Part shown: positions 20,635 to 29,383 of the stretch, piece after piece
Position numbering within the stretch: position 1 is the first letter of the stretch
How the letters are laid out: each line of letters opens with the position of its first letter
Origin: Salinicola salarius
GTDB lineage: Bacteria > Pseudomonadota > Gammaproteobacteria > Pseudomonadales > Halomonadaceae
Reading direction: 5' to 3'
Length of the DNA: 64,000 bases
Assembly: GCF_003206135.1 (NCBI RefSeq)
Contig: NZ_PZJT01000009.1
Span: forward strand, 59,387-123,386
Notes under the pieces: generated by a model
Databases searched by the model: none
Told to the model about the DNA's origin: nothing
The model's input: the letters and a program-made list of their open reading frames with translations, nothing else
Made by a program: the position numbers and the translations under genes

Positions 20635-22005
20635 ATGATGTCACGGACAGGATCCGTTTCGATGTTACTGGGTGCCCTGTTGACGGCAACGGCAACCGCA
20701 GCGGTCGCCTTGCCCAGCAGCTTTCCCACCGGAACGACCTACTATGATCCCGAGCGGGCCTACAACGGCTTCGTGCTGTTCCCCGGCGGCGACGGCAAGA
20801 CCCACCTGATCGACATGAACGGCAACGAGGTCCACCGCTGGGACTACGAAAGCTTCCCGCCGGTGGCCTTGAGTGCCGACCAGGCCAACGGCGAGAAAGG
20901 CCACCTGCTGGTGCAACTGGCACGGGCGAAAGAACTTCCGGAACACGCCAGCCCCGGCAACGGGCTGACCAATGCCACGGTCGCCGAGGTGGATTGGGAC
21001 GGCGAAGTGCAGTGGCAGTGGGGCAGCCAGCAGAACCCGGTCTATCAGCACCACGACATGCGTCGCCTGCCCAACGGCAACAACCTGGTGATGACCGCCG
21101 AGATGCGCGAACTCAACGGGTTCGACTATCCGATCATCGAAAACGGTATCGAGGAGGTCGACGACGACGGCCGGGTAGTGTGGGAATGGAAGGCGGGCGA
21201 CCATCTCGGCGAGATGGGGTTTTCCGACGCCGGCCTGCGGTCGCTCAAGGACTCCGAGGATCCCGACTTCCTGCATCTGAACACGGCGGTGCCCGTCGGG
21301 CCCAATCACTGGTACGACGCCGGCGACGAGCGTTTCGCGCCGGACAATATCCTGGTCAACTCCCGCAACGCCAACGTCACGTTCATCGTCGACCGGCAGA
21401 GCGGCGAGATCGTCTGGCGCATCGGCCCCGACCTGCCGGCACTACAGCTCAACGGCAAGCTCGGACGCCCCGTGGACCAGACCGTGGGCTCCCACGATGT
21501 TCATCTGATTCCCGAAGGGTTGCCGGGCGCGGGCAACATGCTGATCTTCGACAATCAGGGCAATGCCGGCTTTCCGCCTGCCAAGCAGGGTTTCTTCTCG
21601 TCCTCCCGCGTGATCGAGGTCGACCCGAGCAGCGGCAAGATCGTCTGGCAATACACCGGCAACATGTCGGGAGGTTCGCCGTATACCTTCTATAGCTCGT
21701 TCATCTCGAGCGCGCGGCGACTGCCCAACGGCAATACGCTGATCGACGAGGGCCAGAACGGCCGCCTGTTCCAGGTCACCCCGGAAGGCGAGATCGTGTG
21801 GGAGTACGTGAGCCCGTTCTTCGGCAAGTCGATGCCGAGCGACGACTACGTCACCAACCAGGTCTACCGTGCGCAGCTGGTCGATTACGACTGGGCGCCG
21901 GACGGCACGCCACACGAGGAAACCGCGGTGAAGGCGGACTGCAGCCTCTATCCGGCGGCGCCGGGCTGCCATCCGGGCGAGTCCGACGATTCGTCCCACG
22001 GCTGA
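20635..22005 (+). CDS. Exported arylsulfotransferase-like beta-propeller protein
   Basis: The 456-residue protein starts at 20635 (AGGAG at 20621-20625) with a signal peptide (MMSRTGSVSMLLGALLTATA..., cleavage likely after AVALP or TAAVA). The rest consists of propeller repeats with recurring motifs such as HRWDYESFPP, RRLPNGNNLV, VVWEWKAGDH and RRLPNGNTLIDEG, which fits the arylsulfotransferase (ASST, PF05935/PF14269) group. True ASST enzymes transfer sulfate between phenols in the periplasm; I have not confirmed the active-site histidine here, so activity is uncertain. A C-terminal Cys pair (DCSLYPAAPGC) could form a disulfide. Confidence 0.75.
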   Translation: MMSRTGSVSMLLGALLTATATAAVALPSSFPTGTTYYDPERAYNGFVLFPGGDGKTHLIDMNGNEVHRWDYESFPPVALSADQANGEKGHLLVQLARAKELPEHASPGNGLTNATVAEVDWDGEVQWQWGSQQNPVYQHHDMRRLPNGNNLVMTAEMRELNGFDYPIIENGIEEVDDDGRVVWEWKAGDHLGEMGFSDAGLRSLKDSEDPDFLHLNTAVPVGPNHWYDAGDERFAPDNILVNSRNANVTFIVDRQSGEIVWRIGPDLPALQLNGKLGRPVDQTVGSHDVHLIPEGLPGAGNMLIFDNQGNAGFPPAKQGFFSSSRVIEVDPSSGKIVWQYTGNMSGGSPYTFYSSFISSARRLPNGNTLIDEGQNGRLFQVTPEGEIVWEYVSPFFGKSMPSDDYVTNQVYRAQLVDYDWAPDGTPHEETAVKADCSLYPAAPGCHPGESDDSSHG

Positions 22006-22110
22006 GCCGCGCGATCGGCCGGCGTGGCGGCAAGTCGTCGCATGCCGGCCGGATGCAGGTTGCGTGGTGTCTGCGTAGACTGCCAATGACATTTTCTCGT
22101 GCGAGTCATC

Positions 22111-23538
22111 ATGGACAGTCAGGCTGCAGACGTTTCGACCGCGACGCCTCGTTCCCCCAGCGAGGCCCTTTCCGATACCTTGATTGTCGGCGCTGGCGCT
22201 ACCGGGCTGGCGGCGGCCTGGGCGCTGGCCAGCCGTGGCCGGCGTGTCATCCTGCTGGAGGGCAACTCCCAGGTCGGCGGTAACCTTCGCACCGAGCGCG
22301 ACGGCGAGTGGCAGATCGAACACGGGCCCAACACCGTCATCATGAAGCCACCGCTCTACGCGCTGCTGGACGAGCTAGATCTGCTCGACGAGGCGCAACC
22401 CGCCAATGCCGTTGCCAACAAGCGTTACGTCGTGATGAACGGCGAGCCGGTGGCGCTGCCGATGAAACCGCTCGACGCCCTGACCAGCCCGCTCATCGGC
22501 TGGCGTGGCTGGGCACGGCTGGCTCGCGAGCCGTTCATCGGCCGTTCGAGCGCGCCGGAGGAAACCCTGGCCGCCTTCGTCGAGCGGCGGCTCGGTCCAC
22601 GGATTCTCGCGCGGATGGTCGATCCCTTCGTCTCCGGCGTCTACGCGGGCGATCCGCGCAGACTGTCCGTTCAGGCCGCCATGCCGCGCCTGGCCGCCAT
22701 CGAGAGGGAAGATCGCTCGCTGATCCTCGGCGGGGTGAAGCGCCTGCGCCAGGCGCGTCGCGACCCCGCGGGCGTTCCCGCCGAATGGCGCGGCAAGCTG
22801 GTGAGCTTCCCGCAGGGGCTGCAGCATCTGGCCGATAGGTTGGCGGAGCGCATCGCCGCGCAGCCGACGGCCGCCATTCATACCGGCTGCTCCGTGCAGA
22901 GCATTCGTCGCGACGACGAGCAGTGGATCGTCACGGATGGTCAGGGTGGCGAGTGGCGAGCCAGATCACTGGTGCTGGCGGTGCCCGCACCGGTCGCGGC
23001 CCGGCTCCTGCAGCCGCTGGACCCGGCGTTGGCGGAGCCGCTCCAGCGCATCGTCTATCCGCCGGTCAACGCCATCGCGCTGGGCTTTCGCGAGCAGGAC
23101 ATCGCCCATCCGCTGGACGGCTTCGGCGTGCTGATCCCTCGCGCCGAAAAGCGGCGCACGCTGGGTGCGCTATTCTCGTCGACGCTGTTTCCGAACCGCG
23201 CGCCGGCCGGACACAAGCTGCTCAACGTCTTCATCGGCGGACGGCAGGATCCGCCGGCGGCGGACGGCGACGACGACACGCAGGTCGCGCGAGTGCTCGA
23301 TGAGCTGCGCGATCTGCTGGGCATTCGCGGCGAACCGGTATGGCAGAAGGTGACGCGCTGGCCGCAGGCGATTCCGCAGTACGAGGTCGGCCATCTGGCC
23401 CGAATCGAGGCCTTGGACGATGCGCTGCGGGCGCATCCCGGCTTGCATCTGGCGGGCAACTGGCGCGGCGGTATCGCGGTGGGGGACTGCCTGGAGAATG
23501 GCCGACTGCTGGGTGAGCGTCTGCTGTCGGAGGCTTGA
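22111..23538 (+). CDS. hemY: Protoporphyrinogen oxidase, HemY type
   Basis: The protein fits the oxygen-dependent, FAD-containing enzyme that converts protoporphyrinogen IX to protoporphyrin IX in heme synthesis. It starts near the dinucleotide-binding motif [20 protein letters not shown] and has EGNSQVGGNLRTERDGEWQIEHGPN, MVDPFVSGVYAGDPRRLSVQAAMPRL, SFPQGLQHLADRLA and the C-terminal FAD segment HLAGNWRGGIAVGDCLENG. The 475-residue length suits HemY. A GTG at 22099 would add four residues. Many gammaproteobacteria use HemG or HemJ, so a HemY gene is noteworthy. It is convergent with the HAD gene downstream. Confidence 0.85.
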   Translation: MDSQAADVSTATPRSPSEALSDTLIVGAGATGLAAAWALASRGRRVILLEGNSQVGGNLRTERDGEWQIEHGPNTVIMKPPLYALLDELDLLDEAQPANAVANKRYVVMNGEPVALPMKPLDALTSPLIGWRGWARLAREPFIGRSSAPEETLAAFVERRLGPRILARMVDPFVSGVYAGDPRRLSVQAAMPRLAAIEREDRSLILGGVKRLRQARRDPAGVPAEWRGKLVSFPQGLQHLADRLAERIAAQPTAAIHTGCSVQSIRRDDEQWIVTDGQGGEWRARSLVLAVPAPVAARLLQPLDPALAEPLQRIVYPPVNAIALGFREQDIAHPLDGFGVLIPRAEKRRTLGALFSSTLFPNRAPAGHKLLNVFIGGRQDPPAADGDDDTQVARVLDELRDLLGIRGEPVWQKVTRWPQAIPQYEVGHLARIEALDDALRAHPGLHLAGNWRGGIAVGDCLENGRLLGERLLSEA

Positions 23539-23540
23539 GC

Positions 23541-23567
23541 CGAGGCGGCGCGGGAAACGCCGCCTCG
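23541..23567. terminator. Symmetrical hairpin between convergent hemY and HAD genes
   Basis: CGAGGCGGCG pairs perfectly with CGCCGCCTCG around a seven-base loop. It lies between two converging stops, so it probably acts on both strands, although no T-run is present. Confidence 0.6.
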
Positions 23568-23582
23568 ACTAGACAGCTAGCG

Positions 23583-24380
23583 TTACTTGTCCACCAGCTC
23601 CGCCACCGACGACAGGATCTCCTTGGGCCGGAACGGATAGCGCTCGATATCGGCCTTGTCGGCGATGCCGCTCAGCACCAGCACCGTGTGCATGCCTGCC
23701 TCGATACCAGCGACGATATCGGTATCCATGCGGTCGCCGATCATGCCGGTGCCATCGGAGTGCACGCCCAGCTTGTTGAGCGCCGAACGGAACATCATCG
23801 GATTGGGCTTGCCGACGATATACGGCTTGCGCCCCGTCGCTTCGGTGATCAGCGCGGCGACCGCCCCGGTGGCCGGCAGCACGCCTTCCTGGCTGGGCCC
23901 GGTGGCGTCCGGATTGGTGCAGATGAAGCGCGCACCCTGATTGATCAGGCGGATCGCCTTGGTGATCGCCTCGAACGAGTAGGAGCGGGTTTCGCCGATC
24001 ACCACGTAGTCCGGCTTGGCATCGGTCATGATGAAGCCGGCTTCATGGATCGCCGTGGTCAACCCGGCCTCGCCGACGACGAAGGCCGAGCCGCCCGGTG
24101 CCTGGTCGCGCAGGAACGCCGCCGTGGCCAGCGCCGAGGTCCAGATCTTCTCCTCCGGGACTTCGAGGCCGCTGTGCCGCAGGCGCGCGCTGAGATCCCG
24201 CGGCGTGAAGATCGAATTGTTGGTCAGTACCAGGAACGGAATCTCCCGCTCCCGCCATTGGTTGATCAGGTCCGCCGCGCCGGGGATGGCCTTGTTCTCG
24301 TGCACCAGCACGCCATCCATATCGGTCAGCCACGATTTGATGTTGTGACGACTCGTGGTGTTGTCCTTTTTGCTAGCCAT
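23583..24380 (-). CDS. HAD-IIA family sugar phosphatase, NagD-like
   Basis: A 265-residue haloacid-dehalogenase phosphatase of the NagD group. Motif I is DMDGVLVHE, motif II lies in LVLTNNSIFTPRD, Lys of motif III in IVGKPNPMMF, and motif IV is MIGDRMDTDI. The cap lies between motifs II and III, as in class IIA. E. coli NagD hydrolyses nucleotide and sugar phosphates. The start at 24380 (MASKKDNTT) has AAGGGGAC upstream; an extension from 24395 is less likely. It lies 125 bases downstream of ghrA on the same strand and may share its transcript. Confidence 0.85.
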   Translation of the reverse strand: MASKKDNTTSRHNIKSWLTDMDGVLVHENKAIPGAADLINQWREREIPFLVLTNNSIFTPRDLSARLRHSGLEVPEEKIWTSALATAAFLRDQAPGGSAFVVGEAGLTTAIHEAGFIMTDAKPDYVVIGETRSYSFEAITKAIRLINQGARFICTNPDATGPSQEGVLPATGAVAALITEATGRKPYIVGKPNPMMFRSALNKLGVHSDGTGMIGDRMDTDIVAGIEAGMHTVLVLSGIADKADIERYPFRPKEILSSVAELVDK

Positions 24381-24505
24381 ATGTCCCCTTAGCATGCGCG
24401 TGAAAGGTTGGTCGATATCCCGCTCATCTGTGGCGCCAGTTTAGCAAGTTGTCGCCTCGGCGTGCGGCCGAGGTTACTGCCGGCCACCGCTGATCGATGG
24501 CGCCA

Positions 24506-25438
24506 TCAATATCCACGTTCGGCGTTGGCCAGATCCTCGACGTGCCCGGTCGTCTCGAAGCGTTCGATATTGGCGGCGACGATGCGACTGCCGGTCGGCG
24601 CGTCGATCAGCGAGGCGATGTGCGGCGTGACCGTGATGGCGGGATGCGCCCAGAAGGGATGTTCGCTCGGCAGCGGCTCGACGTGGAAGACGTCCAGCGT
24701 GGCGTGGCTCAACTGGCCGCTTTCCAGCGCGTCGAGCAGGTCGTCTTCGACCAGGTGAGGCCCGCGACCGGCGTTGATCACGCTGGCGCCACGCGGCAGT
24801 CTGGCGAAAAGGTCGGCGTCGAGAATCCCCATCGTCGCCTCGGTCAACGGCAGCAGGCAGACCAGGATCTCGCAGCGCGCGAGGAAGTCGGCGAACTCGG
24901 CTTGACCGGCATAGGTGGTGACCCCGTCAATCTCGCGCTTCGTGCGCGACCAGCCTAGCGTCTCGAAGCCGAGGGAGGCCAGCGTGCGCGCCGCAGTGCC
25001 GCCGAGATTGCCCAGACCCATGACGCCCACGCTGCGCTGCGTCGCTGGCGGCACCACCAGCTGTGCCCAGCGCCGCTCGCGCTGATTGGCGCTGATGGCC
25101 GGCATGTCGCGGTGGTGACGCAGCACGTGCAGCGCCACGTATTCGCGCATGCGCTGGGTCAGGTCCGTGCCCACGGTGCGGATGATCGGCACCTGGCGCG
25201 GCAGTTCGGCATCGGCCAGCACGTGGTCGATACCAGCGCCCAGCGACACGATCGCCTTGAGATTGGGGAAGGGCAGGAAAGCACCCGTCGCCGGCTTCCA
25301 CACCACGGCGTAGGTGACGGCCTCGACATCACCCGGGTCGTGAATGGGGCGGATCGTCCAGTTAGAGAGCAGGGCCTGAAGCTGCTCGATCCACCAGTTC
25401 GTTTTATCCACACCCGGTATTGATACAACGATAGACAT
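24506..25438 (-). CDS. ghrA: Glyoxylate/hydroxypyruvate reductase A-like D-2-hydroxyacid dehydrogenase
   Basis: GhrA reduces glyoxylate and hydroxypyruvate with NADPH. The 310-residue protein has the Rossmann motif GVMGLGNLGGTAARTLASLGF, followed by SRTK at the position that often favours NADPH. The catalytic Arg is in NAGRGPHLVEDDL, the Glu in VFHVEPLPSEHPFW and the His in VTPHIAS. It is the last gene of a reverse-strand operon: ggt ends 20 bases upstream of its start, and ggt overlaps the serine hydrolase gene. What substrate this cluster handles is not clear. Confidence 0.85.
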   Translation of the reverse strand: MSIVVSIPGVDKTNWWIEQLQALLSNWTIRPIHDPGDVEAVTYAVVWKPATGAFLPFPNLKAIVSLGAGIDHVLADAELPRQVPIIRTVGTDLTQRMREYVALHVLRHHRDMPAISANQRERRWAQLVVPPATQRSVGVMGLGNLGGTAARTLASLGFETLGWSRTKREIDGVTTYAGQAEFADFLARCEILVCLLPLTEATMGILDADLFARLPRGASVINAGRGPHLVEDDLLDALESGQLSHATLDVFHVEPLPSEHPFWAHPAITVTPHIASLIDAPTGSRIVAANIERFETTGHVEDLANAERGY

Positions 25439-25458
25439 CTCGGAATCCTGGTAGTGAA

Positions 25459-27096
25459 TCAGGGCCGCACGACCGGCTCGTCGTCGAGCGGTTCAATCTG
25501 AAACGGCGCCGGTGTGGCACCGCCGCCGATCGGCTGGGTCGGGTCGTTGATGCCGATGCACTCGCCGCTTTCAGGATCTCGCGAAACCGCCGAGACGCAG
25601 GCGTAGAGCTTGGGAAAAACCAGTTGCTGGGCGATTTCCAGCTCGAAGCGCTCGCCCAGCTTTGCCAGCGTCTCGGGATCGAAGCGCGGATCGACACGTA
25701 CCGAACCGCGATAGCTGGCGTCCAGGCGCGGATGATGCACGGCATCTTCCAGGTTCATGTCGAAGTCCATCATCAGCGCGGCCACCTGGGTCACCGCCGG
25801 CATGATCAGATTGCCGCCGGAGGCGCCCGCCGAGAAACGTGCCTCGCCGCCCTTCACCGCTACCGTCGGACACATGTTCGAGGAGTTGATGCGCTTGCCG
25901 CCGGCCATGGTGGTGGGATAGCCGGGGCGCGGATCGAAGTAGCTGACGCTGTCGTTCATCAGCATGCCGGTGGAGGGCAGCGTGACGCCGGAGCCGAAGC
26001 GGTTGAGCAAGGTATAGGTGAGCGCCACCATGTTGCCTTCGGCGTCCACTGAGGACATCGACGAGGTACAGGCGCCATTCTCGATATCAATGCCACCGAA
26101 ACCGCCATCCGTGGGCGACAGCACGCCGTTGCGAATCTTGTGCCGCTTCCAGCAGTGCTCCAGCGCTTCGGCATAGACGAGCCAGGTCTCCGGTGTCGGC
26201 GTTTCCGGCGGGGTCGGCATCGCCTCCAGCGCGTACGCCAGCATCTCGCGCTGGCGCAGGCCGCCGGAAACCTCGCCCGGCGTATAGAGCGTGTAGCCGC
26301 GATGCGCGGCGGCCATGGGGGCGTATTCGAATACCTCGTAGGCGGCAAGATCCTCCCGCGAGATGCGCGAGCCGCCCGCTTGCAGATCGCCAACGATCTT
26401 CTCGGCCAGGGCGCCGCGATAGAAGGTGTCGGCGCCGCTCTCGGCGATCTCGCGCAGGGTGTCGGCCAGTTGCGGAATGCGCAGCCGGCTCTCCGGTGTC
26501 GCCGGGTGCCCGCCGGGCAGATAGGTCGAACGCGATACTGGATCCCGGTCCAGCGTTCTGGCGCAGACGCCGATCTGCAGGCTGGTGAACCAGTCGACGT
26601 GCAGGCCCCGCTCGGCCAACTGGATCGCCGGTGCCATGACCTCGGCGCGCGGCTTCGAGCCGAAACGGGCGAGCGCATGCTCGAGCCCGGCCACGGCACC
26701 GGGGATGGTGATCGAGCGGTAGCCTTCGATATTGGCGTTGTCGACCACCCCAGGAAAACCCATCGGCGTCGCCGGCAGAGCCGGATCGACCGGATAGTCC
26801 TCGAATCGCGTATCGCCGGCGAGCACGCCCTGGAAATCGAGCGCCACGGCGCGCTGCTCCTTCGCCAGCCAGATCACCATGAAGCCGGCGCCGCCGAGAC
26901 CGCACATCCATGGCTCGACGGCATTGAGCGCATAGGCGGTGGCGACGATGGCGTCGACGGCGTTGCCGCCGGCGTCCAGTTGCGCCGCACCCGCCTGCGC
27001 CGCCACACGATGTTGCGAGGCCACCGCGCCGCGTGTCGATCGTGCGGCGGGTGTGGTGAGGTGCCAATTGTCGCGGTCTCGGTGGGGATGTTTCAC
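25459..27096 (-). CDS. Gamma-glutamyltransferase family protein, cytosolic type
   Basis: A 545-residue member of the gamma-glutamyltranspeptidase (Ntn-hydrolase) family. The segment TSSMSSVDAEGNMVALTYT aligns with TTHxSVVDxxGNAVSxTxT in GGT, so Thr344 should be the autoprocessing nucleophile. NAVDAIVATAYALNAVEPWMCGLGGAGFMV is the typical N-terminal core (quoted in parts: NAVDAIVATAYALNAVEP and GLGGAGFM). No signal peptide is seen (MKHPHRDRDNWHLTT), unlike the periplasmic E. coli enzyme. Similar proteins act as cephalosporin acylases or hydrolyse other gamma-glutamyl or acyl compounds, so the substrate is open. It overlaps the serine hydrolase stop by four bases and precedes ghrA by 20. Confidence 0.85.
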   Translation of the reverse strand: MKHPHRDRDNWHLTTPAARSTRGAVASQHRVAAQAGAAQLDAGGNAVDAIVATAYALNAVEPWMCGLGGAGFMVIWLAKEQRAVALDFQGVLAGDTRFEDYPVDPALPATPMGFPGVVDNANIEGYRSITIPGAVAGLEHALARFGSKPRAEVMAPAIQLAERGLHVDWFTSLQIGVCARTLDRDPVSRSTYLPGGHPATPESRLRIPQLADTLREIAESGADTFYRGALAEKIVGDLQAGGSRISREDLAAYEVFEYAPMAAAHRGYTLYTPGEVSGGLRQREMLAYALEAMPTPPETPTPETWLVYAEALEHCWKRHKIRNGVLSPTDGGFGGIDIENGACTSSMSSVDAEGNMVALTYTLLNRFGSGVTLPSTGMLMNDSVSYFDPRPGYPTTMAGGKRINSSNMCPTVAVKGGEARFSAGASGGNLIMPAVTQVAALMMDFDMNLEDAVHHPRLDASYRGSVRVDPRFDPETLAKLGERFELEIAQQLVFPKLYACVSAVSRDPESGECIGINDPTQPIGGGATPAPFQIEPLDDEPVVRP

Positions 27097-28151
27097 GGGG
27101 AGGATTCCTGATGGGGACGATTGGTCGCCTCGATCAACTCGGCAACCAGCGCTTCGACGTTGTCCAGATAGTCGCTGCCGCTGGAAGGCGGCGTCGGATC
27201 CGAAGTCATCACCACGGTCATGGCGCGAGACGGCACCACGTAGAGCAGCTGGCCGCCGTAGCCCCAGCCATAGTAGACGGGCTGGCCGGCGATGCGGGTG
27301 ATGAACCAGCCGTAGCCGTAGTCGTCGCCGTTGAAGAACGAGCGGGTGCGCGGCTGCCAGGAGCGTTCGATCCAGTCGGCCGAGAGTACCGTGCGGTCGT
27401 CGCGGGTACCATGCTGGCGGATCATCTCGCCGAAACGCAGTAGCGCCTGCGGTGTCAGGCCCATCTCGTTGCCGCCGAAATAGATGCCCTGCGGGTCCCG
27501 TGTCCAGGGAGGAATCGCGATCCCCAGCGGATCGCCCAGCCAGTCGCGTGTCAGTGCCAGGGTGCTGCGGCCGGTCGCTTCGGTGAGTGCCGCCGAGAGC
27601 AGGTGGCTGTTACCGGTAGAGTAGAGCATGCGCCCGCCGGGTTCGGCGACGAAGGGGCGTTCCAGCGCATCGGCGACCCAGTTCGAACTCGCCACCCAGG
27701 CGCCATAGTTGCCGCCGGAGGTGCGTTCGAGCCCCGCCTGCATCGAGAGCAGGTTGCCGACGGTGATATCGCTCACTCGCGGGTCGATATCCGCGGGTAC
27801 CCGGTCGCCCAGCAGTTCGACCACCGGCTGATCGACGCTCTCGATCACGCCGCGGTCGATGGCCGCGCCGACCAGTGCCGAGATCAGCGTCTTGGAAAGC
27901 GACTTGATGTTGGCCGTCTCGTTCGTTTCGTGGCCGCGAAAGCCTTCGTCGATCACGGTGTCGCCATCGACGGCGACCAGCAGGGAGTGACTGCGCGGCA
28001 GAGTGCCCGCCTGCTCGGCGATGCTGTCGCGAGCGGCCTCGGGCAGCGGGGCGGCCAGGGCCGGCGACGCCAGCAACAGGACAACGGCGAAACGCCGCCC
28101 GCGGGAACGGGCAGCGACGGTCGGGAATCGAAACGAGGGCAGTATCGGCAT
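27093..28151 (-). CDS. Exported serine hydrolase of the class C beta-lactamase/esterase family
   Basis: From the ATG at 28151 the protein has about 352 residues with a signal peptide (hydrophobic core FAVVLLLASPALAAPL). The nucleophile motif is SLSK (Ser84, Lys87) and the second motif is YST in MLYSTGN; no clear KTG is present, whereas GWGYGGQLLYVV occupies that region, so a peptidase, esterase or amidase is more likely than a true beta-lactamase. Earlier starts at 28169 or 28277 are possible, but the N-terminus then becomes very long. It is the first gene of the operon with ggt and ghrA. Confidence 0.8.
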   Translation of the reverse strand: MPILPSFRFPTVAARSRGRRFAVVLLLASPALAAPLPEAARDSIAEQAGTLPRSHSLLVAVDGDTVIDEGFRGHETNETANIKSLSKTLISALVGAAIDRGVIESVDQPVVELLGDRVPADIDPRVSDITVGNLLSMQAGLERTSGGNYGAWVASSNWVADALERPFVAEPGGRMLYSTGNSHLLSAALTEATGRSTLALTRDWLGDPLGIAIPPWTRDPQGIYFGGNEMGLTPQALLRFGEMIRQHGTRDDRTVLSADWIERSWQPRTRSFFNGDDYGYGWFITRIAGQPVYYGWGYGGQLLYVVPSRAMTVVMTSDPTPPSSGSDYLDNVEALVAELIEATNRPHQESSP

Positions 28152-28239
28152 GCGTCCAGTCTGGCGCATGCCGTGGCGTTCTTCCATGACGCCAGGGCCG
28201 TGGCGCCGGATTGCAGCAGCGTACGTGCGCCGGCGGGCA

Positions 28240-28704
28240 TCAGCCGCCGAGGAAGGAGGACATGGCCTTGTCGGCAATCATGCCGCAGGCGCGCTCGCCG
28301 ACCTGATCCTTGAGGTTGGTCAGGCTGAAGGTCTGGCCGTTGCCGCTATCGAGCAGCCCGCCCAGCCCCTTTTGGTAGCCGTCGCTCTTCTCGGCCTGGC
28401 TCTGGCCGCCGATCTGCTCGAGCAGGCGGTTCTTGACCTTGTCGGTGGTGCTTTCGGTATAGCCCTGTTCCTGGCAGTAGCCGAGCACGCCGGCCACGTT
28501 CTGCATGCTGCCCAGGTTCAGGGAGCCGGAACTCAGCGCGCCGAGCAGCGAGGCGCCACCGGCGGACTCGGTGTCCTGAGAGGACTGGCCGGACAGCATT
28601 TCGCCGGCGCTCTTCTTGACGCTATCGAAGCTCACGGCCGCGGCCATCGGGGAGGCGACGACGGAAGCGGCCATCAAGGCGGCGGAAAGGAAACGAAGAT
28701 TCAT
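28240..28704 (-). CDS. DUF2501 (YjjA-like) periplasmic protein
   Basis: A 154-residue exported protein with a signal peptide (LSAALMAASVVASPMAAA) and one Cys in LGYCQEQGYTE and another in VGERACGMIADK. The segments SGSLNLGSMQNVAGVLGYC, VKNRLLEQIG and YQKGLGGLLDSGNGQTFSL match E. coli YjjA (DUF2501), whose function is unknown. The start is supported by CAGGAG eleven bases upstream. It lies 89 bases before the serine hydrolase gene on the same strand, but a shared function is not evident. Confidence 0.8.
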   Translation of the reverse strand: MNLRFLSAALMAASVVASPMAAAVSFDSVKKSAGEMLSGQSSQDTESAGGASLLGALSSGSLNLGSMQNVAGVLGYCQEQGYTESTTDKVKNRLLEQIGGQSQAEKSDGYQKGLGGLLDSGNGQTFSLTNLKDQVGERACGMIADKAMSSFLGG

Positions 28705-28936
28705 GAGTTAACACTCCTGGCGGAAAAGACACCCTGCAAGCGAGGGTTCGATGAAGCGATCCGCGAATGGTGACGACAGGGCGATGAGGCGCCGCGCTAG
28801 CGCCATCCTGCGCTAGGGTGACCATGGTCGGTGGTTCGGGGATGGGTAGCAACGGTCATTCTGTGACCGAATGACACGATGGCGAAACGCCGCCCGGCCT
28901 CATGGTCTAGTCTTGGGGTATCGGGAGGCGTTCGGC

Positions 28937-28973
28937 GTTCCCTCGAACGTTTCCTCGAACCGTTCCCTCGAAA
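28937..28973 (+). repeat. Three imperfect copies of a 12-bp repeat
   Basis: GTTCCCTCGAAC, GTTTCCTCGAAC and GTTCCCTCGAAA follow each other (period 12, then 13), ending about 5 bases before the AAGGAG of the 62-residue gene at 28986. They could be operator sites or slippage products in the leader. Confidence 0.7.
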
Positions 28974-28985
28974 AAAGGAGAGGTC

Positions 28986-29174
28986 ATGATCATTACCGTT
29001 GGCGAATTCAGGAAACTGCTCGAAGAGTACGATGACCAGCTGGAACTGAGCTTCAGCGGTCTGGAGTACCACCGCCTCCGAGCCAAGGGCGAAAAGCATC
29101 TGGAGGTCGAGTTCGAGGAGAAGGTTTTCAAGGACAAGTTGGGCCACGTCAAGGTTCACAGCGAAAAGCAGTGA
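28986..29174 (+). CDS. Small acidic hypothetical protein (62 residues)
   Basis: The ORF runs from an ATG at 28986 with a strong AAAGGAGAGG ribosome binding site at about 28975-28983. The sequence opens MIITVGEFRKLLEEYDDQLEL, then alternates hydrophobic and charged residues (LEVEFEEKVFKDKLGHVKV), suggesting a helix followed by a small beta-sheet. The N-terminus recalls other small proteins that open with a T-V-x-E-L-x-x-x-L helix, but I do not recognise the family. No signal peptide or membrane segment is seen. It stands alone between DUF2501 (divergent) and the ubiquinone hydroxylase gene. Confidence 0.7.
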   Translation: MIITVGEFRKLLEEYDDQLELSFSGLEYHRLRAKGEKHLEVEFEEKVFKDKLGHVKVHSEKQ

Positions 29175-29383
29175 ACGCGCCTGTCGGCCTTGGAAATCGC
29201 ATCGGCTCGAACACCGCTGGCGTGAACACTGCCAGTTCGAACGCCGGTAGAGGCAATATGGGCCATCCTATGCCGAACCGGCGGGACGATGGCGGCGTTG
29301 ACCCGGGATGCGACGGGTGAGGCTTCGCCGTGGCACCTTTTTCCGTTACCGTTACGCCCCATTGACGCTAGGGAGCGGCACGA

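Noticed and set aside
23535-24392. 285-residue open frame antisense to the HAD gene
   Set aside because: All four HAD motifs and a good ribosome binding site are on the reverse strand.
26140-27111. 323-residue open frame antisense to the GGT-like gene
   Set aside because: The conserved Ntn-hydrolase motifs are on the other strand.
27093-28151. True beta-lactamase assignment for the serine hydrolase
   Set aside because: SxxK and a Tyr motif are present, but no KTG triad is seen, unlike the real AmpC at 47513.
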